46,173 nucleotides of DNA from Streptomyces sporangiiformans. Lineage in GTDB: Bacteria; Actinomycetota; Actinomycetes; Streptomycetales; Streptomycetaceae. A program made the translations under genes and the position numbers. Location of the stretch: contig NZ_VCHX02000342.1 in NCBI RefSeq assembly GCF_005768555.2, forward strand, positions 1-46,173, given 5' to 3'. Below the pieces are notes generated by a model. That model ran no database searches. It had not been told where the DNA came from and saw only the letters and a list, made by a program, of their open reading frames with translations. Position 1 is the first letter of the stretch, and every line of letters begins with the position of its first letter. Shown here one piece after another: positions 8,912 through 16,726 of the stretch.

Positions 8912-10090
8912 CTAGTACACCGGCTTCTCGGGCTCGATCTGGTTGACCCAGCCGATCACACCGCCGCCGACGTGCACCGCGTCCGCGAAACCGGCGGACT
9001 TGAGCACGGCGAGAACCTCCGCGCTGCGGACACCCGTCTTGCAGTGCAGAACGATCTTCTTGTCCTGCGGGAGGCTCTCCAGGGCGGTGCCCATGAGGAA
9101 CTCGTTCTTCGGGATCAGCCTGGCGCCGGGGATCGAGACGATCTCGTACTCGTTCTGCTCACGGACGTCGATGATCTCGATCTTCTCGTCGCTGTCGATC
9201 CACTCCTTGAGCTGCTTGGGAGTGATCGTCGAGCCGGCGGCCGCTTCCTGGGCCTCCTCGGAGACGACGCCGCAGAAGGCCTCGTAGTCGATGAGCTCGG
9301 TGACGGTGGGGTTCTCGCCGCAGACCGCGCAGTCCGGGTCCTTGCGGACCTTGACCTGGCGGTACTGCATCTCCAGGGCGTCGTAGATCATCAGGCGCCC
9401 GACCAGCGGCTCGCCCGTGCCCGTGAGGACCTTGATCGCCTCGGTCACCTGGATGGAGCCGATGGACGCGCACAGCACGCCCAGGACGCCGCCCTCGGCG
9501 CAGGAGGGGACCATGCCCGGCGGCGGGGGCTCCGGGTAGAGGCAGCGGTAGCAGGGGCCGTGCTCGGACCAGAACACGGAGGCCTGACCGTCGAAGCGGT
9601 AGATCGAACCCCATACGTACGGCTTGTTGAGGAGCACGCACGCGTCGTTGACCAGGTAGCGGGTCGCGAAGTTGTCCGTGCCGTCGACGATCAGGTCGTA
9701 CTGGCTGAAGATGTCCATCACGTTTTCGGCCTCGAGCCGCTCTTCGTGAAGGATCACGTTCACGTACGGGTTGATGCCGAGCACGCTGTCGCGGGCCGAC
9801 TCGGCCTTGGAGCGGCCGATGTCCGCCTGGCTGTGGATGATCTGACGCTGCAGGTTCGACTCGTCGACCTCGTCGAACTCCACGATGCCGAGCGTGCCGA
9901 CGCCCGCCGCCGCCAGGTACATGAGGGCCGGCGAGCCCAGGCCGCCGGCGCCCACACAGAGCACCTTGGCGTTCTTCAGCCGCTTCTGCCCGTCCATCCC
10001 CACGTCGGGGATGATCAGGTGGCGGGAGTACCTGCGGACCTCGTCTACGGTGAGCTCAGAAGCTGGCTCGACCAGGGGTGGCAGCGACAC
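8912..10090 (-). CDS. moeZ: MoeZ, adenylyltransferase/sulfurtransferase for sulfur-carrier proteins
   Basis: A 392-residue two-domain protein. The N-terminal ThiF/MoeB-type domain has the nucleotide-binding GAGGLGSPA and two Cys-x2-Cys zinc pairs (in GPCYRC and DCAVC). The C-terminal rhodanese domain carries the active-site loop HCKTGVRS with Cys350. The enzyme adenylates the C-terminal glycine of small sulfur carriers and thiolates it, supplying sulfur for molybdopterin, thiamine, cysteine and sometimes 2-thiosugar biosynthesis. The GTG start follows GGAG. A SigR-type promoter lies about 45 bases upstream, fitting a role in thiol stress; moeZ/moeB is, from memory, a member of the S. coelicolor SigR regulon. 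The stop lies next to a bidirectional terminator. Confidence 0.96.
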   Translation of the reverse strand: MSLPPLVEPASELTVDEVRRYSRHLIIPDVGMDGQKRLKNAKVLCVGAGGLGSPALMYLAAAGVGTLGIVEFDEVDESNLQRQIIHSQADIGRSKAESARDSVLGINPYVNVILHEERLEAENVMDIFSQYDLIVDGTDNFATRYLVNDACVLLNKPYVWGSIYRFDGQASVFWSEHGPCYRCLYPEPPPPGMVPSCAEGGVLGVLCASIGSIQVTEAIKVLTGTGEPLVGRLMIYDALEMQYRQVKVRKDPDCAVCGENPTVTELIDYEAFCGVVSEEAQEAAAGSTITPKQLKEWIDSDEKIEIIDVREQNEYEIVSIPGARLIPKNEFLMGTALESLPQDKKIVLHCKTGVRSAEVLAVLKSAGFADAVHVGGGVIGWVNQIEPEKPVY

Positions 10091-10134
10091 GGGGACTCCG
10101 TTGGTCGGTCAATCACTACGGTTGTTCTCTCCGT

Positions 10135-10160
10135 AACACTGCCACGCCCATCTTCATTCC
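10135..10160 (-). promoter_or_regulatory. SigR (disulfide-stress) promoter of moeZ
   Basis: On the minus strand GGAAT (10160-10156) is followed by exactly 18 bases and GTT (10137-10135), the full SigR/SigH consensus GGAAT-N18-GTT. The predicted start site near 10128 gives a leader of about 38 bases. The -35 element overlaps the last codons of the spherulin-4 gene. Confidence 0.75.
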
Positions 10161-10903
10161 GAGACACCCGTTCCGACCCGCGAGACGATTTCGTCCCAGT
10201 AGCCGGGCATGGATGCCCAGGGGTCGGTGCGGCCGCCGTCGTCCGTGCGGTCGGTGAAGTAGATCGTCGAGGCGCCCTGCCAGCGGGCGATGCGCAGCGC
10301 CTCCTCGAGATGGCCGCGGGGCACGCCGTGCACGAAGTGGCAGAAGCGCTCCGGCGGGTATTCGGCGGTCCACTCCGCCACCTGCGACCAGCGGTAATCG
10401 CTCCAGGGCCCGGCGAACGTCACCAACTGGTCGGCGGTTTCGGCATATCCGGGATAGGGGTGACCGCCGTGGCCGAGGACGATATGCCCCTCGCCGAGAA
10501 GCGCGCGCAGGGTGGTGACGGTGCGCCGCACCTCCGGGAGCGCTGTCCGCCCTGTGGGACAGTCGTCCAGCAGGAAGCCGTCGACCCGGTACCAGTCGAG
10601 GTACCGCTGCGCTTCCGTGATCAGCTCGCCGAAGGCGCGTGCGCCGTGCGTCATGTCCAGGTGGCCCAGCACCCGGACGCCGGCGTTCCGCAGTCGTCCC
10701 GCGGCCTCCAGGCAATGCGGGTCGGAGCGGGTGCCGGGTCCGTCCGCGACGTTCAGGACCACCCAGTGCAAAGGGGTTCCGGGGCGGGCGAGTTCGCCCC
10801 ATTCGAGCGGTGCGACGAGGGGGTGCGCATAGCCGGGGACACCGAAGCCGAGGCGTATGTCGGTGCTGGCGGCACCCGTTGCGGCGCTGGTCAGATACGG
10901 CAT
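10154..10903 (-). CDS. Spherulation-specific family 4 (spherulin-4) glycosidase-like protein
   Basis: A 249-residue protein of the spherulin-4 family (TIM-barrel, GH135/GH114-like). Visible are the conserved beta-1 strand FGVPGYAHP, HWVVLNVADGPG, VLGHLDM, and WYRVDGFLLDD, the strand that normally ends in the catalytic acidic pair (Asp-Glu in Sph3, here Asp-Asp). No signal peptide is evident, so it is probably cytoplasmic or exported another way. Fungal and bacterial relatives cut galactosamine-containing polysaccharides and belong to their biosynthetic clusters. It overlaps the epimerase by 13 bases and is the last gene of the putative exopolysaccharide operon. Enzyme activity is inferred. 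Confidence 0.8.
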   Translation of the reverse strand: MPYLTSAATGAASTDIRLGFGVPGYAHPLVAPLEWGELARPGTPLHWVVLNVADGPGTRSDPHCLEAAGRLRNAGVRVLGHLDMTHGARAFGELITEAQRYLDWYRVDGFLLDDCPTGRTALPEVRRTVTTLRALLGEGHIVLGHGGHPYPGYAETADQLVTFAGPWSDYRWSQVAEWTAEYPPERFCHFVHGVPRGHLEEALRIARWQGASTIYFTDRTDDGGRTDPWASMPGYWDEIVSRVGTGVSE

Positions 10904-11850
10904 GCGGCCTCCATCCAGATGTCGGCCAGGGACTCTTCGAGGTTGATACGGGGCCGCCAGCCGAGCCGGTCGCGGGCGGTGCGCACGTCGGCCTGCTGCC
11001 AGCTGCCGCAGCCGTCCGGGTAGGGGTATGCGGCCGGGGACGTGTGCTCCGTTTCGGAGCGGGGGTGCCCGATGGAGGGCCTGATGGGTGAAGGCGGTCC
11101 GTCGAGTTCGTGCAGCGCGCCGCCGTAGCCGGCCACGCGCGCGAGAACGGCGGCCGCGTCCCGGAGGCGTACGGCGCGTCCGGAGCCGATGTTGATGACG
11201 CCCTGCGCGGCGGAGAGCGAGGCGGCGTGGACGGCGCGCGCGACATCGCGTACGTCGATGAAGTCGCGCTGGACACCCAGTCCGCCGAGTTTGAGTTCCC
11301 CGTCGCCGGACTGCATGGCGCGGCGCATGGCCTCGGCGAGGCGGCCGAGGGGCGAGCCGGCAGGGGTGCCGGGGCCGGCCGGCGAGAACACGCGCAGGAC
11401 GACGGCGTCCAGGCCGGAGCCCAGGACGAGCTCCGTACCGGCGAGCTTGCTGACGCCGTACGGGCCGCCGGGGCGCGGTACGGCGTCCTCGGCCGTGCAG
11501 GAGCCGGGCTGGCTGGGGCCGTACTCGGCGCCGCAGCCGATCTGGACGAGGCGTGCCCCGCAACCGCTGCGGCGCAGGGCCTCGCAGACGGTGGCGACGG
11601 CGACCGTGTTGTGCCGTGTCAACTCGCGGGCGCCACCGCGGGTGGCGCCCGCGCAGTTGATGACGACGCCGGGATGCACCGCGTCCAGGAAGCGGGTGAG
11701 CGCGCCCGGGCTGCCGCTGGCGAGGTCGAAGCGTACGTCCGCGTCGTCGCCGCGGCCGAGCGCGGTGAGCTGCACGGCCGGGTCGGCGAGGAGGCGGTCG
11801 GCGACGAACCGGCCCAGGTATCCATTCGCTCCGATCAGTAGCACCCTCAT
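10891..11850 (-). CDS. NAD-dependent epimerase/dehydratase (extended SDR)
   Basis: A 319-residue extended short-chain dehydrogenase. The Rossmann motif is GANGYLG at residues 7-13 and the catalytic YGVSK supplies Tyr and Lys. Later segments (GVINIGSG, GWRPRINLEESLADI) match UDP-sugar 4-epimerases and dTDP-sugar reductases. It probably interconverts or reduces a nucleotide sugar for the neighbouring glycosyltransferase. The ATG follows GGGAG and overlaps the stop of a 15-codon leader ORF (ATGA). Its 3' end overlaps the spherulin-4 gene by 13 bases, implying translational coupling. The exact sugar is not readable from sequence. Confidence 0.88.
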   Translation of the reverse strand: MRVLLIGANGYLGRFVADRLLADPAVQLTALGRGDDADVRFDLASGSPGALTRFLDAVHPGVVINCAGATRGGARELTRHNTVAVATVCEALRRSGCGARLVQIGCGAEYGPSQPGSCTAEDAVPRPGGPYGVSKLAGTELVLGSGLDAVVLRVFSPAGPGTPAGSPLGRLAEAMRRAMQSGDGELKLGGLGVQRDFIDVRDVARAVHAASLSAAQGVINIGSGRAVRLRDAAAVLARVAGYGGALHELDGPPSPIRPSIGHPRSETEHTSPAAYPYPDGCGSWQQADVRTARDRLGWRPRINLEESLADIWMEAACRI

Positions 11851-11894
11851 CGGGCGGCTCCCGGAGTGGTTTTTCCGATGCGGAGGGTGATCAT
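11847..11894 (-). CDS. Putative 15-residue leader peptide coupled to the epimerase
   Basis: ATG 11894 is preceded by a strong Shine-Dalgarno AAGGAGA (11908-11902) at 7-base spacing and opens a 15-codon frame reading MITLRIGKTTPGAAR. Its TGA overlaps the ATG of the epimerase (ATGA). This ribosome binding site is better than that of the epimerase itself, so ribosomes may reach the epimerase by termination-reinitiation. No homologous peptide is known to me; it may be only a translational entry device. Confidence 0.45.
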   Translation of the reverse strand: MITLRIGKTTPGAAR

Positions 11895-12008
11895 GTCTGG
11901 TTCTCCTTCAGGAGTGTTGCCATGGTTCGTCAGGGAAGCCCGCGGTGTCGGCAACCGCGGGAGGGGTGCGCACGGCTCGATGACTGGGTGCCGAGCGCGG
12001 GGTGCGGT

Positions 12009-13274
12009 TCACGGCGTCCCGCCGCGGTCCGCATGGGCCGAGGCCCGGGTGAGCTTCCTGGTCGCGTGGACCAGGAGCGTGAGTGCCGCGGCCCCGCACA
12101 CGAGGGCCGGCACGATGCCGGGCCCCCGGGCGGCGACCACGGTCTCGACGGGTACGGCCAGGAACGAGCAGCCGGGCAGACGGCCTGCGTAGACACTCGC
12201 CAGAGCGATCGCCTCCGCCGCGCCGGCGGCGGCGAGGACGACGGCGGGGGCGTGCGTGAAGCCGTGCACGGTGAGCAGCCGGGCGAGCAGCAGCAGCGCG
12301 CCGAGCCCGGCGGCTCCTGCGTACCCGACCGGTTCACCCAGCAGCGACCCGCACAGCGCGAGCAACCCGCCCAAGGCGGCGAGGTACAGGCCGAAGGTGC
12401 CCAGGAGCAGGGGTCGCACGGAGGCGGTGAACTCCTCCAGGGCACGGCTGGCGGCCAGTCTTCGCCGGGCGCGTACGGCGAAGAAGTGGGCGCACCAGGC
12501 CGCCGGGGCGCAGGCCAGGGTGAGGGCCAGGACGGACGTGAGGGCGACCGGCCAGGGGCCGTAGGGGTCACCGTTCGGCCGGCCGTCCGGTCCGCCCGCG
12601 ATGCCTGCGCCGAGCAGTCCGTCGCCGAGGAGGGCGTACACGAGGAGCCAGCAGGTCCACACGCGCGTGCTCGCTGTCGTGCGCCTCTCCCGCGTGGCGT
12701 GCAGGGGGCCGCGGCGGAGGGCCACGCGCAGGCCGGCGGCGACGGCGAGCACGCCTACGACCGCGACGACGAGGCGGGGCCGTCCCTCGGTGAGCCGCAG
12801 CCCGGTCACCGCGGCCGCGCACAGGGCACCCGGCAGCAGGGCGAGCACGGCCCAGCCGGCGCGGATGCCGGGAGCATCGGGTGTCGCCGCCTGCGGTGGC
12901 GTCTCGCCGACGCGGGGCACGCGCGCGTACATCTCCTCAGCCAGCGAGAACACGTCCCGGTGCCGGCAGCGGGCTGCGGTCCGATCGGTCACCCCGTGCG
13001 CTTCCAGCTCCGCCGCGATCTCCAATGGATCCACGGCCCGCTCGCACAGCTCGCGGTGACGGTGCATCAGGGCTTTCACGGGGTCCACGGCACCTCGGCG
13101 GGTGGTCGTGGATTCGGCGGAGTCAGCGTCCGGCGAGTCCTCGACGCCCGTAGTGGACTCATGGGGCGAGCCCTCGGCGCCAACGGTCACCAGCCAGTCG
13201 TCCGTCCGCGCGTCCCACGCTCCGGCGTCCCCCGGGGGCCGAGTCAGGTCCATGTCCCGTCGTCGTGCGCTCAC
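12009..13274 (-). CDS. Eight-TM integral membrane protein of the polysaccharide-type operon
   Basis: A 421-residue protein. The first about 130 residues are hydrophilic and contain a conserved-looking block, ALMHRHRELCERAVDP followed by ELEAHGVTDRTAARCRHRDVFSLAEE, predicted cytoplasmic. About eight hydrophobic helices follow (about 137-415). I do not recognise a named family; by position it could export or polymerise the product of the glycosyltransferase, but it lacks the length and 12-helix pattern of PelG or Wzx flippases. The GTG start overlaps the stop of the glycosyltransferase by 4 bases (GTGA), so the two are translationally coupled. Confidence 0.8.
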   Translation of the reverse strand: MSARRRDMDLTRPPGDAGAWDARTDDWLVTVGAEGSPHESTTGVEDSPDADSAESTTTRRGAVDPVKALMHRHRELCERAVDPLEIAAELEAHGVTDRTAARCRHRDVFSLAEEMYARVPRVGETPPQAATPDAPGIRAGWAVLALLPGALCAAAVTGLRLTEGRPRLVVAVVGVLAVAAGLRVALRRGPLHATRERRTTASTRVWTCWLLVYALLGDGLLGAGIAGGPDGRPNGDPYGPWPVALTSVLALTLACAPAAWCAHFFAVRARRRLAASRALEEFTASVRPLLLGTFGLYLAALGGLLALCGSLLGEPVGYAGAAGLGALLLLARLLTVHGFTHAPAVVLAAAGAAEAIALASVYAGRLPGCSFLAVPVETVVAARGPGIVPALVCGAAALTLLVHATRKLTRASAHADRGGTP

Positions 13275-15064
13275 CGTGCCCCCTCCCCGGCGGGCATCGG
13301 CTCCGTCCCGGTGTCCGAAGCCACCCCCCGGACCGGCGGCCCCGCCGCCCATCTCGGTGCGCCGTCCGCCGCCCGCTTCAGTGCGCCGTCCGCCGCCGCG
13401 AGCCGCGTGCCACGCTCGGCCCACCTTCCGGGCACATGCGCCTCGGCCGGTACGGCGAACAGCAGCGGCTCCCCCGTATCGCCGACGGCAACGCGCCGCA
13501 CGGGGCAGCGGGAGATGATTTCCATATAGATGCTGTGAAATGCCGTGATGTTCTGCTCGACGGTGAACAGTTCGAGGGCACGCGCGCGTGCCGCCGCACC
13601 GAGGCGCTCGCGGCGCTCGGGGTCGCGCAGCAGGGCGACGCACGCCTCGGCGAGCGCCCGCGGATTGCGCGACGGCACCACCAGACCGGTACCGCCGATG
13701 ATCTCCACGACCGCGCCGACGTCCGTGGACACCGTGGCACGTCCGCTGAACATCGCCTCGACAAGGCTGATCGGGAAGCCCTCGACAACGCTGGACAGGA
13801 CGACCACGGCCCCCGCCCCGTAGGCCTCGGCGAGGCTGGGCGCCTCCGGCCCGCCGATCTCCGCGAAGGAGACCGGGTTGGCGCCGGCGGCACTCACGTC
13901 CTGGCCCTCGTCGGGAAAGAGCTGGGCGGCCAGGGCCTTGCACTGGGCGAGGTACGTCGCACCGTCCGGCCCTTCGGCGGGTGCGCCGACGATCCGCAGC
14001 CGGGCCTTGGGGCGCTCCTGGCGGATCGCCGCGAAGGCGTGCAGCAGCGAGAACAGATCCTTGGCGGGCTCGATCCGCCCGACCCAGACCAGCGTGTCGG
14101 GATCGGCGCACTCGGCCCGTTCGCCCACCTCCGAGAAGCGGGACGCGTCCATGCCCGGATAGACGGTACGGAGTTTGGCGCGGTCGGCGCCGCACCGCTC
14201 CTGCCAGCGACGGGCGTGCGTGTTGCCGGGCGTGATGAGCGCGGCCTGCCGGTACGCCTCGGCCGCGAGCCGGCCGTGGAACGCCGCGAGCAGAGCCCGC
14301 GCCGAAGGCGACGCCTCACGAGAGCCAGGAGCGCCATGAGAACCCCGGGCGCCATGAGAACCACGTGCGCCCAGATAGTGCGCCCGCAGCTGCACCCCGT
14401 ACTCCGTGACCAGCAGCGGCACTCCCGAGAAGTGCCGTGCGAGCAGTCCGGTCAGGGCCGCCGCGCCGCCGGACGTGGCGTGGCACAGGTCGACGGAGCC
14501 GAGCGCGTCCTCCTCCTCGTACCAGTCGAGCGACAAGGGGCGCAGGGTGCGCTCCAGTTGGGCCGCGACAGCCAACAGGTCGGGCACGCGTGCGTCCCGT
14601 GCGGCCCGCAGGGCACCGGGCGCGCGACAGGCGCCCTCGAGGACGCGTACGGCGGCCTCGGAGCGCAGAGCACCGACCAGGCCGCCGCCCTCGTCCCGGG
14701 CGAGTTCGGCGAGCCCGTACAGCGCGGCGCCGAAACGGTCCGCCACGCCCGCACCGTCATCCCCGGAGCCATCCCCCGCACAAACAGCTGCCGCCAGCTC
14801 TCCGTAGCACTCGGCGAACCGTCGTCGTGCCCGTCTCCCGTACCCCACACCGTCGTCGTCCGCGGTCCACAGCGGTGCGGTGCGTACGCGGCCGACCTGG
14901 GGCGGGAGCGGGATCCAGCCCTCGTCCTCCTGCCGCTCGCTCCGGCTGAGCGCGTAGATGTGGAAGTCGTGTTGTCCGAGCCCGCGCACGAGCCGGTCGC
15001 ACCAGAGCCTGGCGTCACCGCTCACATACGGATAGCCACCCTCCGTAAGCAGTCCGATGCGCAC
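13271..15064 (-). CDS. PelF-like GT4 glycosyltransferase (DUF3492 N-terminus)
   Basis: A 597-residue retaining GT-B glycosyltransferase. The N-terminus (IGLLTEGGYPYVSGDARLW) has the DUF3492 signature seen in PelF-type enzymes, and the C-terminal GT4 domain shows VWVGRIEPAKD, a GFPISLVEAMF block with the family EX7E region, and GTGLVVPSRNP. PelF uses UDP-GlcNAc or UDP-GalNAc to build Pel polysaccharide. A repeated Gly-Ser-His-Gly-Ala stretch lies in the interdomain region. It is the first gene of an operon with the 8-TM protein, epimerase and spherulin-4 gene; the GTG start follows AGAGGTG. The donor sugar is inferred only. Confidence 0.86.
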   Translation of the reverse strand: MRIGLLTEGGYPYVSGDARLWCDRLVRGLGQHDFHIYALSRSERQEDEGWIPLPPQVGRVRTAPLWTADDDGVGYGRRARRRFAECYGELAAAVCAGDGSGDDGAGVADRFGAALYGLAELARDEGGGLVGALRSEAAVRVLEGACRAPGALRAARDARVPDLLAVAAQLERTLRPLSLDWYEEEDALGSVDLCHATSGGAAALTGLLARHFSGVPLLVTEYGVQLRAHYLGARGSHGARGSHGAPGSREASPSARALLAAFHGRLAAEAYRQAALITPGNTHARRWQERCGADRAKLRTVYPGMDASRFSEVGERAECADPDTLVWVGRIEPAKDLFSLLHAFAAIRQERPKARLRIVGAPAEGPDGATYLAQCKALAAQLFPDEGQDVSAAGANPVSFAEIGGPEAPSLAEAYGAGAVVVLSSVVEGFPISLVEAMFSGRATVSTDVGAVVEIIGGTGLVVPSRNPRALAEACVALLRDPERRERLGAAARARALELFTVEQNITAFHSIYMEIISRCPVRRVAVGDTGEPLLFAVPAEAHVPGRWAERGTRLAAADGALKRAADGAPRWAAGPPVRGVASDTGTEPMPAGEGAR

Positions 15065-15227
15065 GAGTACACCTCTGATCTCCCGTATGGGGAACCGCCG
15101 TTGTCCAGCGGCTCACAGCGGGACGAACGTACGCGGACATGACGGTGGCGCGACGGACGGTTGTCCATCGCGCCATCAAAAGGGGTGAACGGTCGTAACT
15201 TTCGCGTACGGATCGCGTTCCGCCGCG

Positions 15228-16718
15228 TTAATTGCCCGGGAACGGCCAGGGATTGGCCCGGCAGCGGATCCCGTCATGGTTGAGGAACTTGGTCTGCTGC
15301 TGCATGACGGGCGCGAGGTCCCCGTCCCTGTCGCAGCTCACATGGCCATAGCCGAGCCGGTGACCGACCTCGTGGTTGATCAGCATCTGACGGTACGAGA
15401 ACATCTTGTCGCCGTACGTCTCGGAGCCCTGGGCCCAGCGATACGCGTTGATCATCACGCGGTCGGTGGCTGCGGAATCGCAGGAGACGTTGTCCTCGGT
15501 CGTGTCGAGGCCCGACTTGGCGCACCAGGTCGCGGTGGTGCCGGGGCTCGCCAGCGTGATGACGAAGTCGGGTTTCCCGGAGGAGATCCGCTCGAAGGTT
15601 CGTCCGCCGCCGTGGGCCCAACTCCGCTCGTCGTTCAGGGTTTTCTGCACGGCCTGCGCGAAGAGTTCACCGTCCAGGCCGAGGCCCTTTTCGACGTCGA
15701 CGCGGTAGGTGAATTTCTGGCCGGTGCCGGGCGCCTGGTCGAATCCGCGGATCGCGTCGAACTCGCCGCCGCCCTTCAAGGTCGCGGCCAGCGGGTACTT
15801 CTTCGCCATTTGCTGGTTGTACGTCAGCGGGACCGCGTCCGCGTCGGCCGCCCCGGGCGGAGTCGGCCGCTTGTCGCCGCGGGAGGGGTAATCCTTGGCC
15901 GCCCGGTCCGCGCTCCCCGCGGTCTGCGAGCGCGCGGAGGTGTCCTCGCCGCCGATGACCTGCCCCGCCACGACCACGGCCAGCACGGTGGTGACAGCGG
16001 CGGCCGCGATCCCGGTGAAGGTCCGCCCCTTGCCCCCCTTGGCCTTCTCCGGCCGCTCGCCCTCCGGGGGCACCTTGTGCTCGACGTCGTCCTCGACGCC
16101 GGTGTCCCACACGGTGACGGAGGCGTACGGGTCCGCTCGAAGCCCCGAGGCGGCGGAACGAGACGCGGAACGGGACGCGGAACGGGACGCGAAGATGTCG
16201 TCGTCCTCGTCGAACGCGTCGACGTAGTCCTGCCGAGGGCCAGACCCTGGCGGCGGCCCCTGCCGCTGCCGGGGAACCGTGGGTCCTCGCCGCCCCGGAC
16301 CGGCGCCTGGCGCGCCGTACTCGTCGGCGCCCCCGAACTGCCCCCAGCCGCCGCCGGGTTCACGCTGCTCCGGGTGCCCGCCACGGACTCGGGGGACGCC
16401 CCGAGCGGGCGTGCCGTCGGCAAGACGTGGGACGCCATGGGCGGGGGTGCCGTCCGCAAACCGCGGCAGGCCCTGGGCCGGCGTGCCGTCAGAAAAGCGC
16501 GGAACCCCGCGCGCCGGGGTGCCGGGGCCACCGCGCATCGGTGGTGAGCCGCCCATCGTTGGAGAACCGTCGCTCATCTGCGGCGGCTGCGGTGCCGAGG
16601 GGGCCCGGCGGCGTCCCCCACTCGGCTCCGGGCGACCGCCGCCCTGAACCGGAACTACCGGTATGTCCGCGGTGTCGCCGCCCTCGCGGGCCGCTCCACG
16701 TCGGCTGTGACGTCCCAC
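15228..16718 (-). CDS. DUF3152 membrane-anchored protein with metzincin-type zinc motif
   Basis: A 496-residue protein. Residues 1-about 200 are Pro/Gly-rich with a tandem repeat (DGTPARGVPR type), then an acidic stretch and RSAS repeats, a single TM helix (about 233-255), and an extracytoplasmic C-terminal DUF3152 domain. That domain contains HEVGHRLGYGH, i.e. HExxHxxGxxH with His449, Glu450, His453 and His459, the zinc-binding signature of metzincin proteases. The family (mycobacterial homologue Rv3207c) is formally of unknown function; the motif suggests a surface metallopeptidase. It starts at GTG 8 bases after the upstream hydrolase, so the two form an operon. Confidence 0.85.
   Translation of the reverse strand: MGRHSRRGAAREGGDTADIPVVPVQGGGRPEPSGGRRRAPSAPQPPQMSDGSPTMGGSPPMRGGPGTPARGVPRFSDGTPAQGLPRFADGTPAHGVPRLADGTPARGVPRVRGGHPEQREPGGGWGQFGGADEYGAPGAGPGRRGPTVPRQRQGPPPGSGPRQDYVDAFDEDDDIFASRSASRSASRSAASGLRADPYASVTVWDTGVEDDVEHKVPPEGERPEKAKGGKGRTFTGIAAAAVTTVLAVVVAGQVIGGEDTSARSQTAGSADRAAKDYPSRGDKRPTPPGAADADAVPLTYNQQMAKKYPLAATLKGGGEFDAIRGFDQAPGTGQKFTYRVDVEKGLGLDGELFAQAVQKTLNDERSWAHGGGRTFERISSGKPDFVITLASPGTTATWCAKSGLDTTEDNVSCDSAATDRVMINAYRWAQGSETYGDKMFSYRQMLINHEVGHRLGYGHVSCDRDGDLAPVMQQQTKFLNHDGIRCRANPWPFPGN
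16393..16530 (-). repeat. In-frame tandem repeat (about 36 bp) in the DUF3152 gene
   Basis: Three to four diverged units of about 12 codons encode (S/A)DGTPAxGxPR(F/L)-type repeats in the cytoplasmic N-terminal arm. Unit number is likely variable between strains. Confidence 0.7.
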
Positions 16719-16726
16719 GCGCCGTC

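Noticed and set aside
8366..11023. 885-codon plus-strand frame across moeZ
   Set aside because: The minus-strand genes moeZ and the spherulin-4 gene have full domain signatures; this frame has none.
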